NCBI GenBank assembly: GCA_016124205.1
Contig: WGOD01000001.1
Span: forward strand, 62,001 to 126,000
Direction: 5' to 3'
DNA: 64,000 nt
Source: Alphaproteobacteria bacterium
Lineage (GTDB): Bacteria > Pseudomonadota > Alphaproteobacteria > Caulobacterales > Maricaulaceae
Part shown: positions 47,267 through 55,082 of the stretch, one piece after another
Layout of the letters: every line of letters starts with the position of its first letter
Numbering within the stretch: the first letter of the stretch is position 1
The notes under the pieces: model-generated
Database searches by the model: none
What the model was told of the DNA's origin: nothing
Seen by the model: the letters and a program-made list of their open reading frames with translations, nothing else
Made by a program: the position numbers and the translations under genes

Positions 47267-48787
47267 ATGTCGCACGCCGACTCTCCCGCCGGGAGGACGG
47301 CCGCGCCGCAAGCCTCCCCACGGGGCGACGAGCGGGGCGAGCTGGACCTCTACGATCTTGTCGAACTCGCCTGGGCTCAGCGCGTGCTGATCATCCTTGT
47401 GTTCGCGGTCCTGTTTGCGGTCGGGGCCGGGGCGGCGATCATGCTGATCAAGCCCAGCTATGAGGCGCAGGCCCGCCTTCTCCTGATTCTCGACGATGCC
47501 GATCCAACGCCGGGAACGGCGGGTGCCGGCGGCGCCTTCGTGCTCGATCAGGTGCTGCAATCGGAATCGGAAATCCTGAATTCCGACGCGGTGCGGCGTC
47601 TTGCGATCGAGGATATCGGCCTTCCCGCGCTGATGCCGGAAGGGGGCACGGAAGCCGATGCCCTGAAAATGCTGCGCGACGGATTTTCGATCACGCGCGC
47701 GCCCAACGCGTCGATCCTGGTGCCGACCTTCGAGGGGCGCGATCCGGAGATCGCCGCACTGGCGGTCAATGCGATGGTCGAAGCCTATACCGAATACCGG
47801 ACCTCGCTGCTGATCGGTGACGGGGCGGATACCGCAGCCCAGCAGGCCAATGCCGCGGCGGCGCTCGCCCAGGCGCAAGCCGAACTCGACGCGTTTCTCG
47901 ATGCCAACGGGCTGACCAATTACACGAGCGACTATGACGCCGCGGTATCGCAGGTCACGACGTTGAACGGTGCTCTTGCGACGGCCGAGGCCGAGCGCGC
48001 GGCGGCCCTGGCGGGCATCGCGGCGCTGAATGAGCGGCTGTCGAATGTCCCGGTGTCGATCGAGGAATATGTCGAGAACGACGCCGGAAACCAGCTGCTG
48101 CAACGCCGTATCGAGCGGCAGTCGCTGCTCGCCCGCTACCAGCCGGACGCCCCGCCCGTGCAGGCGATCGACCGCGAGATCGAGGCGATCGAGACCTTCA
48201 TCGCCAGCGGGGCGGCGGAAGGCCTCGGGCAGCGCCGCGTTGGTGCCAATCCGGTCCGCCAGGACATGGAGTCGGAGCTTTCCACCCTGCAGTCGCAGGC
48301 CGCAGCCGAAGGTCAGCGGATCGCAACCTTGCAGCGTCAGATCCGCGAGGCGAGGACGGAAGTGGCGCGCCTGCGTCCGCTGAATTCGCAATATCGCGAG
48401 CTGGCTCAGGAAGTCTCTGCGAACGAGGAAGTCCTTGGCCGTCTCGCCAGCCAGCATGTCGAAGCGCAGACACGGCGCGCCTCGGCGGTCGGCGCGGCTG
48501 ACACGGTTCGCGTGGTGGAATGGGCCACGCCGCCGACCGAAGGATCGTCCCTGAAGAAGGTGGCGGTGATCGCGGCCTTCATGTTCGCGGCGGGCGTTGC
48601 GGTTCTGACCGGTCTTCTCTGGGGGTTCTGGTCGCGGCATCTGCGGTCGCCGTCGCCGCGTGGAGGCCGGAGGTTCAACGTGGTGGGCTCTCCGGCGCCA
48701 GCACCGCAACCGGTTCGGACCAACGAGTCGAGCGGAATTCCCGTTCTGGCCCGGGTGTCGGACCGGGGTTCGTTCGCACAGCGTTAA
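47267..48787 (+). CDS. hfsA: Polysaccharide chain-length/co-polymerase protein (HfsA-like, Wzc N-domain type)
   Basis: 506 residues. A short cytoplasmic N-terminus and TM1 (VLIILVFAVLFAVGAGAAIML) are followed by a Wzz-type periplasmic part (YEAQARLLLILDDADP). A long coiled-coil region comes next (ALAQAQAELDAFLDANG; ERQSLLARYQPDAPPVQAIDREIEAIETFI; GNVR-like LNSQYRELAQEVSANEEVLGRL), then TM2 (VAVIAAFMFAAGVAVLTGLLWGF). It lacks the Wzc kinase domain, whose counterpart is the separate hfsB gene 44 bases downstream. It sets polymer length and links the polymerase to HfsD. Confidence 0.88.
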   Translation: MSHADSPAGRTAAPQASPRGDERGELDLYDLVELAWAQRVLIILVFAVLFAVGAGAAIMLIKPSYEAQARLLLILDDADPTPGTAGAGGAFVLDQVLQSESEILNSDAVRRLAIEDIGLPALMPEGGTEADALKMLRDGFSITRAPNASILVPTFEGRDPEIAALAVNAMVEAYTEYRTSLLIGDGADTAAQQANAAAALAQAQAELDAFLDANGLTNYTSDYDAAVSQVTTLNGALATAEAERAAALAGIAALNERLSNVPVSIEEYVENDAGNQLLQRRIERQSLLARYQPDAPPVQAIDREIEAIETFIASGAAEGLGQRRVGANPVRQDMESELSTLQSQAAAEGQRIATLQRQIREARTEVARLRPLNSQYRELAQEVSANEEVLGRLASQHVEAQTRRASAVGAADTVRVVEWATPPTEGSSLKKVAVIAAFMFAAGVAVLTGLLWGFWSRHLRSPSPRGGRRFNVVGSPAPAPQPVRTNESSGIPVLARVSDRGSFAQR

Positions 48788-48831
48788 CCGGTTCGGCGCA
48801 GCCTTGAACACGTAAAAGGAGCGAGTCGGTC

Positions 48832-49473
48832 GTGCCTTACATTGATCTCACTGCGGAACTGATCGAACTGGTCGAGCGACTGGAACCGATTGCGCGCCCG
48901 GGCGGACGTGGCCGTACGATGATGATCATGGGGACCGGACGGCAGACCGGTGCATCAACGGTCGCGCGGGAGTTTGCCCGGATCGCCGCTGCGCGTTCCC
49001 GGCGCGGCGTCTGGCTGTTCGATCTCGACCTCGCCAACAATCCCCAACGCCGCCTGCTGGTGCCGCAACAGGGCACGGCCTTCGATGCCGGCTTCGGCCG
49101 CAACCCGTTCTGGCGGGTCGAGCCGGAAGTCGCGCGCGCCCGGCTGGTCGCGCGTCAGGCCGAACAGCGTCTCTACGTAACGGAATTCCAGCGCGCGCCG
49201 GGCGAAGTCCAGCGCCTCAGCCTGCGCGGTGCGCCGGACTACTGGAATGCCGTGCGCCAGTCGATCGACCTCGCCGTCGTCGATGCGCCGGGCAATAACC
49301 GCGCGGTGCTCGCGCTCGCGGCGGACATGGACGGCGTCATCCTCGTCAGTGACGAGCGCCGGCCCAATCCCGATGCGATCAACGCCCGCCGCGAAGCGAT
49401 CGAATCGCGCGGCGGCGTGGTCGCCGGACTGATTCTCAATCGTGCACCCGATCGGGGGCAGTGGGCGGCATGA
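48832..49473 (+). CDS. hfsB: CpsD/CapB-like P-loop protein without kinase motif (HfsB-like)
   Basis: 213 residues from GTG 48832, with AAAAGGAG 11 bases upstream. The fold is that of bacterial tyrosine kinases: a P-loop region MIMGTGRQTGASTVAREFA, a Walker A' strand GVWLFDLDLANNPQ and a Walker B strand LAVVDAPGNN. The invariant P-loop lysine is missing (TGAST instead of GKST/GKT) and there is no Tyr-rich tail, so it is unlikely to be an active kinase. HfsB of Caulobacter is also a small protein of this kind. It overlaps hfsC by four bases. Confidence 0.82.
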   Translation: MPYIDLTAELIELVERLEPIARPGGRGRTMMIMGTGRQTGASTVAREFARIAAARSRRGVWLFDLDLANNPQRRLLVPQQGTAFDAGFGRNPFWRVEPEVARARLVARQAEQRLYVTEFQRAPGEVQRLSLRGAPDYWNAVRQSIDLAVVDAPGNNRAVLALAADMDGVILVSDERRPNPDAINARREAIESRGGVVAGLILNRAPDRGQWAA

Positions 49474-50723
49474 GTTTTGTCGCCGGCACAATCGGCCGGC
49501 TCAGGCAGGCTCCCCGGATCGGTGTTCTCGAGCCCATCGAGGCGGGCGCGACGGTCCTCGTGTTCCTTCTGATGTCGCAGGCCCTTCTGGGGCCGCTCCT
49601 GACCACGGAAACCAATCCGGACGGTCCCGCAATCCTCCGGCTGATGTGGCTGCCGGTCTATGCGCTCGGCCTGGTCTGGCTGCTTTCGCGGCCGATGCAG
49701 GGGCTGAAATCGGTATCCCGGGCGCCGCTCATGCTGGTGCTCGCGCTTCTGTGCATGGCGTCTGCGCTGTGGTCGCTCGATCCGGGCCTGTCGATGCGTC
49801 GCGGTTTTGCCGTCGTGATGTCGGTCCTGTTCGGGTTTGCGATCGCGGCCCGGTGGGACTGGAAGCAACTGATCACGCTGCTCGCCATTACCTATCTCAT
49901 CCTCGCGGTCGGCAGCCTGATTGCCGTCCTCGCGGCGCCATCCTTCGGGATCCACTACGACATCCATGTCGGGGCCTGGCGCGGCCTGTGGGGCGAGAAG
50001 AATACGCTCGGCGCGATCATGTCCTACGGCGCTTCGGCCAGCCTCGGCGCGGCGGCCGTGATGCCGAGACGCAAGCTCTTCTGGTGGGGCGTGGCCGGGC
50101 TGCAGGCCGGTCTCGTCCTGATGTCGACCTCGAAGACGGGGCTGCTCGCGCTGCTTCTGGTGGTCGGCGGGGCGATCGGTATCGCGCTCGTCCGCCGGGG
50201 GTTCGGATTCGCGGCGCTGATGATTTTCGCGCTGCTGCTCGGCGGTAGTCTGGGGGCGTTGATCCTCACCATGGCGCCGGTCGAATTCCTCGAAATGCTC
50301 GGCAGGGACGCCACGCTGACGGGCCGGACCGACATCTGGGAAGTGCTGATCGAGCAGGTCTTCGACCGGCCCTGGACCGGCTATGGCTACGGGGCGTTCT
50401 GGACGGTGGAGCATGGCCCGGTCTTCTGGGTTCGCCAGGCGACCAACTGGCCTGTGCCGACGGCACACAATGGGTGGCTCGAGGTTGCCCTGGCGATCGG
50501 TTTGCCCGGGCTGGCCATTCTTGTTCTCGTTTATCTGGGGACAGTCGGGCGTGCAGTCGGGCGCCTGTTCCGGGGCCGGGAGGTCTATTTCCTCCTGACC
50601 TTTTTCGCCGTGGTCACGACCGTGTCGATCTCGGAGAGCAATCTCCTCCACCGCAACAGTTTGATGTGGGTGGTGTTCGTCGCGGCCGCCTCGAAACTCG
50701 CCGTCCGCGAAGACCGCGTCTAG
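49470..50723 (+). CDS. hfsC: Wzy-type polysaccharide polymerase (HfsC-like)
   Basis: 417 residues with about 10-12 hydrophobic segments and a large periplasmic loop. LWGEKNTLGAIMSYGASASLG and GRTDIWEVLIEQVFDRPWTGYGYGAFW, followed by TAHNGWLEVALAIGLPGLAILV, are hallmarks of the O-antigen ligase/polymerase family. It would join repeat units on the periplasmic face of the inner membrane. ATG 49470 overlaps the hfsB stop (ATGA). Its stop overlaps the convergent hfsH stop within CTAG. Confidence 0.87.
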   Translation: MSFVAGTIGRLRQAPRIGVLEPIEAGATVLVFLLMSQALLGPLLTTETNPDGPAILRLMWLPVYALGLVWLLSRPMQGLKSVSRAPLMLVLALLCMASALWSLDPGLSMRRGFAVVMSVLFGFAIAARWDWKQLITLLAITYLILAVGSLIAVLAAPSFGIHYDIHVGAWRGLWGEKNTLGAIMSYGASASLGAAAVMPRRKLFWWGVAGLQAGLVLMSTSKTGLLALLLVVGGAIGIALVRRGFGFAALMIFALLLGGSLGALILTMAPVEFLEMLGRDATLTGRTDIWEVLIEQVFDRPWTGYGYGAFWTVEHGPVFWVRQATNWPVPTAHNGWLEVALAIGLPGLAILVLVYLGTVGRAVGRLFRGREVYFLLTFFAVVTTVSISESNLLHRNSLMWVVFVAAASKLAVREDRV

Positions 50724-51484
50724 GCGCCAATCGCCTCGACGGTGTCGCGCACGGTCAGAACGTCGGCGCCGGATCGCGCAACGGCTTCCAGAACCATCTC
50801 GAATTCACGCGGCGTGCAGCCCCAGTCGGTCGGATCGTCCTGGATGTCGTGGGCGTAAAGGATCAGCCAGCCGGGTTTGCGCTGCGCGTCGGCAATCCAG
50901 TCGAGTACACGGTCCATGCCGTCCTGGCCTCCGTCAATCCCGACAGCCTTCAGGAGGTTCAGATCGTCGCCTGTGCGGTTTACCCCCGGACGAACGCCGC
51001 GCAAGGTCGAAAAGCGTGCCTGAAGCGCGGATTTCGATGCGGGCGATGCCTCACCATAGGGGAAGGCGTAATTCTCAAGCTTGAGGGCCGGTGCCGCCTG
51101 ACGAAGAGTTTCAGCATTCCGGTCGATATCCGCCAGCAGCGCGTCGACCGGCGTGCGGGCGGAATCAGTGTGGGAATGCGTGTGGCAGGCGATCTCGTGG
51201 CCGGTCTCGGCCAGAGCGCGGATATCGTCGCGTGTCATCATCGAGCCGTGATGGGTGTCGCTTCCGGTGAAGCCAGCGGCCGCATACCAGGTGCCGAGCC
51301 AGCCGCGTTTGCCGAGCGCGGCGCGGCCATGCGTGACGGCAGACCGCGGAAAGTCGTCGAAGGTGATCGAGACGACCGGCCGATCGAGCGCGAACGTCAT
51401 GGGCCGGCGCGCGCGCAGGCGGGCGTTCATGCGTACGAGTTTTCCGGCGATCCCGCCGGAGGGGATGTAGGGCTGAACGGTCAT
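50720..51484 (-). CDS. hfsH: Polysaccharide deacetylase (HfsH-like)
   Basis: 254 residues of the NodB-homology (CE4) fold. Metal and catalytic motifs are visible: VVSITFDDFPRSAV (base and metal Asp), HEIACHTHSHTD (metal His pair), YAFPYGEASPASK and a late LILYAHDIQDDP. Caulobacter HfsH deacetylates GlcNAc in holdfast, which is needed for adhesion and cohesion. No signal peptide, as in HfsH. Start at ATG 51484, overlapping the hfsG stop (ATGA); the track start is 12 codons too early. Confidence 0.88.
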   Translation of the reverse strand: MTVQPYIPSGGIAGKLVRMNARLRARRPMTFALDRPVVSITFDDFPRSAVTHGRAALGKRGWLGTWYAAAGFTGSDTHHGSMMTRDDIRALAETGHEIACHTHSHTDSARTPVDALLADIDRNAETLRQAAPALKLENYAFPYGEASPASKSALQARFSTLRGVRPGVNRTGDDLNLLKAVGIDGGQDGMDRVLDWIADAQRKPGWLILYAHDIQDDPTDWGCTPREFEMVLEAVARSGADVLTVRDTVEAIGA

Positions 51485-52398
51485 TGTTCGATCACCTCGG
51501 CAGCCCAGCTCGCCCGCCACAGTTTGAGGGCCAGAGTGCGCACGCGCATGGGCACGGTTTCGCTGCGCGCCAGACCCTGCCAGACCCCGCGAAGAACCGC
51601 TTGTCCGGGCACGGCACGAAGCGTTCGTGCGGCTTTCGCGCCGGGCAGGGCGGCGAGTTCGGGATGCTTGCGCAGGAGCAGCGCGTAATTTGCCGCAGCG
51701 TCACGGTAGCGCGCCAGCAATTGCTCGACGGATTGCCAGCCGCGATGGCCAGCCGGATTGTCGACATGCTTCAGGCGGCCGGCCTGAGCCGCCCGAACGG
51801 CCCAGTCGACATCCTCCCAGCCCCAGCCCCTGAACGCTTCGTCGAACAACACGCGCGGCATGATGTTCGCGCGCACCAGAAGATTGCTGGTGCAGAAGGC
51901 GGTCGGACCCTTTCGGGTACGATCCTCGGCGCCGCCGATATCTGACGCGGCAGAAATTGCGGCGTGCAGGCGTCCATCCGGCGTGTCGGCGGGTTCGGCT
52001 TCAAAGCCCCCGAAGGCGGCGTCGAAATCCTCCGTCTCGATTTCGTTCAGCCAGCGCGCAAGAAAGCCGTCCGGCAGCGTCATGTCAGCGTCTAGGAAGA
52101 GGGACCATGTCCCGCTCGCGGCCTGTGCCAGTACGTTTCGCGCGGCGGCGCGTCCCGCATTGACCGGCCTTGTGACCAGAACGAGCGGCGTCGACAGCTC
52201 GGATTTCAGGTTTTCCAGCGCCGTCGTCAGCGTAGCGTCGCCGCTGCCGTCATCACACAGAACGATCTCGATGGCGGCGGCCACTGTTCGGGATTGCGCA
52301 TCCAGCGCACGAACGAGCGAAGACGGATCATCGCGGTAGAAGGGGATCAGAACCGAGAGGAGCGGCTGATCGGGCGAGGTCGCGGCGGTGGCGCTCAT
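51481..52398 (-). CDS. hfsG: Family 2 glycosyltransferase (HfsG-like)
   Basis: 305 residues. The GT-A fold is shown by LLSVLIPFYRDDPSSLVRAL, VLCDDGSGD, RPVNAGRAAARNVL and the DxD metal motif LFLDADMTLPDGF; GWGWEDVDWAVRA is the ED-box used in catalysis. Cytosolic face of the membrane. HfsG in Caulobacter adds GlcNAc to the lipid-linked holdfast precursor. ATG 52398 overlaps the hfsF stop; the track start is 19 codons upstream. Confidence 0.88.
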   Translation of the reverse strand: MSATAATSPDQPLLSVLIPFYRDDPSSLVRALDAQSRTVAAAIEIVLCDDGSGDATLTTALENLKSELSTPLVLVTRPVNAGRAAARNVLAQAASGTWSLFLDADMTLPDGFLARWLNEIETEDFDAAFGGFEAEPADTPDGRLHAAISAASDIGGAEDRTRKGPTAFCTSNLLVRANIMPRVLFDEAFRGWGWEDVDWAVRAAQAGRLKHVDNPAGHRGWQSVEQLLARYRDAAANYALLLRKHPELAALPGAKAARTLRAVPGQAVLRGVWQGLARSETVPMRVRTLALKLWRASWAAEVIEQ

Positions 52399-53852
52399 GA
52401 GGTGGCCTCCGCTGTCCTGAGCCAGTTGCGCGCTTCGCCGATCCACCCGCGGCATCCGCCCGCATCAAGGAGGATGGCCAGCGCTGCATAGGCGGCGACA
52501 CCTGCGGCCACCGATGCGATCAGGTCGAGGAAGGCGTGTTCGATGGCCGGCAGGGCAATCACCGCCGCGGCCATGCCGGCTGTCGCCAGTGCCGTCTTGC
52601 CCCAGTCTATCCAGGGCATTGGCAGGGCGAAGATCCGCCCGCCAATGATCGCGCAGGCGACGAGGCTGGCTGCATAGGCGATGACGGTCGCGGCGGCAGC
52701 GCCGGCAATCCCGAACATCGGCAGGAAGAGGAGGTTCAGGCCGAGATTGAGGAGGGCTGCCACGCCCATGATGCTCGCCATCGCACGCGTCCGGCGTCCC
52801 AGAATGAAGGACTCGTGGAAGTAGTAGGTCATCACGCCCTTCATCAGACCGGCCAGGGCAATCCAGGGCAGGATCAGGGTCGCGCCTTCGCGGAAATCCT
52901 CGCCAACCATCACGCCGGCCAGCGGCGCGGCAACAAGGGCGAGACCCGCGGCTGCGGGAAAGCCGATCAGAGCCATGATCCGCGCGGTGCGCGCGGCAAT
53001 TTCACGGGCGGCTTCCGGTCCGCCGCGCTCGAGCGCAGCTACGGTGAGCGGCGTGGCCGCGGCCCCCAGCCAGACGAAGATGATGTCGAGCGACCGGTCG
53101 GCGAGGCTGTACCCGGCCGCATAGACGCCCACGGCTGCTTCTCCCAGGAAACCGGCGATCAGGAAGCGGTCGCCTGCCGACAGGAGATGTTCGAAAACGA
53201 GCGAGATCGAGATCGGGAGGCCGTAAGCGAAATAAAGTGCAAGCCGCCGATTGTTCGTCTTGCCGCCCTTGGCGCGCCGTTTCTGACCCGGCAGGTCGAA
53301 GGTGAGGGCAATGAGTGCGCCGAGTGCCATGCCGGCGATCGGTCCGGCGGCGCCGAGCGGCGTCATCATGATGAGACCGATTCCGAGCCCGAAGCCCAAC
53401 AGCAGATTGAACGTGCCGATGGCGGAATAGGCCGCGACCTGGCCTGCGGCGCGGCGGGTTTCCTGACCGATCTGTAAGAGGGACTGAACGCTGAGCGCGG
53501 CGAGCGCAAAGCCGAATGTGGTTTTGAGTTCGGCAGAGATCGGCAGCAGCCACAACAGAAGACCGCCGATCACGATGACGGCGGCGACGAGGGCGAAGAA
53601 TGTGCGGTAAGCCGTCGTCAGATGTGCCGCCAAAGCCCCGCGCGCGTCGGCGCGGGCGTGAAAGCGCGCCACGGCCGCATCAAGCCAGGTAAACAGCGCC
53701 ATGGAGACAAGATGCATCGCCGTGATGGCGAGGGCGTACTGGCCATACATGTCAGGCGGCATCAGGCGCGTCAGCACCGCCACGCCGCCGAAACCGACGA
53801 GTGCTTGCGCGGCCTGGACCGGCAGATATCCGAACAGATGGCGGCCAAGCAT
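52395..53852 (-). CDS. hfsF: Polysaccharide flippase (HfsF/Wzx-like)
   Basis: 485 residues with about 12-14 hydrophobic segments. LFGYLPVQAAQALVGFGGVAVLTRLMPPDMYGQYAL at the N-terminus and AAVGVYAAGYSLADRSLDIIFVWLGAAATPLTV in the middle are typical of the MATE/Wzx polysaccharide transporter family. It would flip the lipid-linked repeat unit to the periplasm. First gene of the hfsF-hfsG-hfsH run, divergent from the hfsK-like gene across 134 bases. Confidence 0.88.
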   Translation of the reverse strand: MLGRHLFGYLPVQAAQALVGFGGVAVLTRLMPPDMYGQYALAITAMHLVSMALFTWLDAAVARFHARADARGALAAHLTTAYRTFFALVAAVIVIGGLLLWLLPISAELKTTFGFALAALSVQSLLQIGQETRRAAGQVAAYSAIGTFNLLLGFGLGIGLIMMTPLGAAGPIAGMALGALIALTFDLPGQKRRAKGGKTNNRRLALYFAYGLPISISLVFEHLLSAGDRFLIAGFLGEAAVGVYAAGYSLADRSLDIIFVWLGAAATPLTVAALERGGPEAAREIAARTARIMALIGFPAAAGLALVAAPLAGVMVGEDFREGATLILPWIALAGLMKGVMTYYFHESFILGRRTRAMASIMGVAALLNLGLNLLFLPMFGIAGAAAATVIAYAASLVACAIIGGRIFALPMPWIDWGKTALATAGMAAAVIALPAIEHAFLDLIASVAAGVAAYAALAILLDAGGCRGWIGEARNWLRTAEATS

Positions 53853-53872
53853 GCCGGGCGAACGTCCTTTCG

Positions 53873-53884
53873 GGTTTCGAAACC
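53873..53884. promoter_or_regulatory. Perfect 12-bp palindrome in the hfsF-hfsK divergent region
   Basis: GGTTTCGAAACC is a perfect palindrome about 20 bases upstream of the hfsF start, inside a 134-base divergent gap. It shares the TTCGAA core with the dyad between hfsD and hfsA. Operator candidate only. Confidence 0.35.
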
Positions 53885-53986
53885 GGCAGGAACGCTATCC
53901 GCAAGCGCCTAAAATGCGGTGAACGCGCGCGCGGCAACGAAAACTCAAGGGGTTTCTGCGAAAACAGGGGCGACCAAGGGGGACGC

Positions 53987-55081
53987 ATGTCCGAACGCAT
54001 GATCCAGACCGAGCTGAAACGCCCGAGCGAACTGACCGATGCCGAGCGCGGCGCCTGGTTCGAATTTGTCGACGGATATGGCCTGTTCGACAGCCCCTAT
54101 TTCCGGATCGAGTTTGCGGAATGCTGCGAGGTTGCGCGCGGCGATACGCGCGTGCTGATCGGCCGTCAGGGCGGGCAGATCCAAGGCTTTCTGCCGCTTC
54201 AGATGGGCAGGATCGGCTATGCCCGCCCGCTGAGCGGACCCTTGTCGGACGTCCACGGTGTCATCACCCGCGAGGCCGACAAGGTGAGCTTGCCGGACTG
54301 GCTGAAGTCGGCCGGTATTCCGCTGTTCGAATACCATTCCGCGCTTGCCTTGCAGCAGTGCTGGCATGAAAGCGAACAGATGCGCGACGGCTCGGCCGTG
54401 GTCGACTGTTCGGATGGCTATGACGCGTTCGAAGAGGTCCGAAAGGCAGCGGAACCGAAGGCTTTCAAGAATATCCGCGCACGCCGCCGCAAGCTGGAAG
54501 CCGAGGAGGGCGGCTTCGAGTTCCGCATGGACGATTTCTCCGATGAGGCGCTCAGCGCGATGCTGCACTGGAAGCGCGCGCAATACCGCACGACCGGCGT
54601 GTTCGACGTGTTTTCGGTTGCGTGGACCAACCGGCTGATCGAGGCAATCGCACGCAAGCGGACCGACCGGTTTGCACCGGTGTGCGGCACGCTGCGGGTG
54701 AAGGGCGAGATCATCGCCGCGCATTTCGGCATGCGCAGCGAGAACCGGGTCCAGTACTGGTTCCCTTCCTACGATCCGGCCTTCAATCACGTCAGTCCGG
54801 GCCTGCTCCTGCTGCTCGAAACGATCCGGCATGCCGCGGAATCCGGACTGTCGACCGTCGAGCTCGGACCGGGCGATTATGATTTCAAACGCCATCTGGG
54901 CGCCTGGCAGGTGCCTCTGGCTGGAGGGTGTGTGGTGACCCGGTCCCCCGTCACGGCACTGCGTTCCGCGGCCCGTGCGCTGGCTGATGCCGGTGAGCGC
55001 TCGCCTTTGGGCAAGGCGGGGCAGATCCCGCGCCGCGCACTGAAGAAGGCCGACCGTCTCGCTTCCTTCTACGCGGTCTGA
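53987..55081 (+). CDS. FemAB/GNAT-type acyltransferase (HfsK-like)
   Basis: 364 residues with two tandem GNAT folds. FDSPYFRIEFAECCEVARGDTRVLIGRQGGQIQGFLPLQ is the N-terminal half. FKNIRARRRKLEAEEGG, FGMRSENRVQYWFPSYDPAFNHVSPGLLLLLETIRHAAESGL and VELGPGDYDFKRHLGAW are the acetyltransf_6 (CelD-like) half. Caulobacter HfsK is a protein of this class that modifies holdfast and is a c-di-GMP effector; here the gene is inside the locus. ATG 53987 follows AAGGGGG; the track start is over the promoter. One base separates it from the GH5 gene. Confidence 0.8.
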   Translation: MSERMIQTELKRPSELTDAERGAWFEFVDGYGLFDSPYFRIEFAECCEVARGDTRVLIGRQGGQIQGFLPLQMGRIGYARPLSGPLSDVHGVITREADKVSLPDWLKSAGIPLFEYHSALALQQCWHESEQMRDGSAVVDCSDGYDAFEEVRKAAEPKAFKNIRARRRKLEAEEGGFEFRMDDFSDEALSAMLHWKRAQYRTTGVFDVFSVAWTNRLIEAIARKRTDRFAPVCGTLRVKGEIIAAHFGMRSENRVQYWFPSYDPAFNHVSPGLLLLLETIRHAAESGLSTVELGPGDYDFKRHLGAWQVPLAGGCVVTRSPVTALRSAARALADAGERSPLGKAGQIPRRALKKADRLASFYAV

Positions 55082-55082
55082 C

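Noticed and set aside
47177-48811. N-terminal extension of hfsD in the 784-aa track ORF
   Set aside because: It runs antisense through hfsA; the lipoprotein signal peptide at 47176 with an SD marks the true start.
48832-49473. Active bacterial tyrosine kinase (CpsD)
   Set aside because: P-loop lysine and tyrosine tail are missing.
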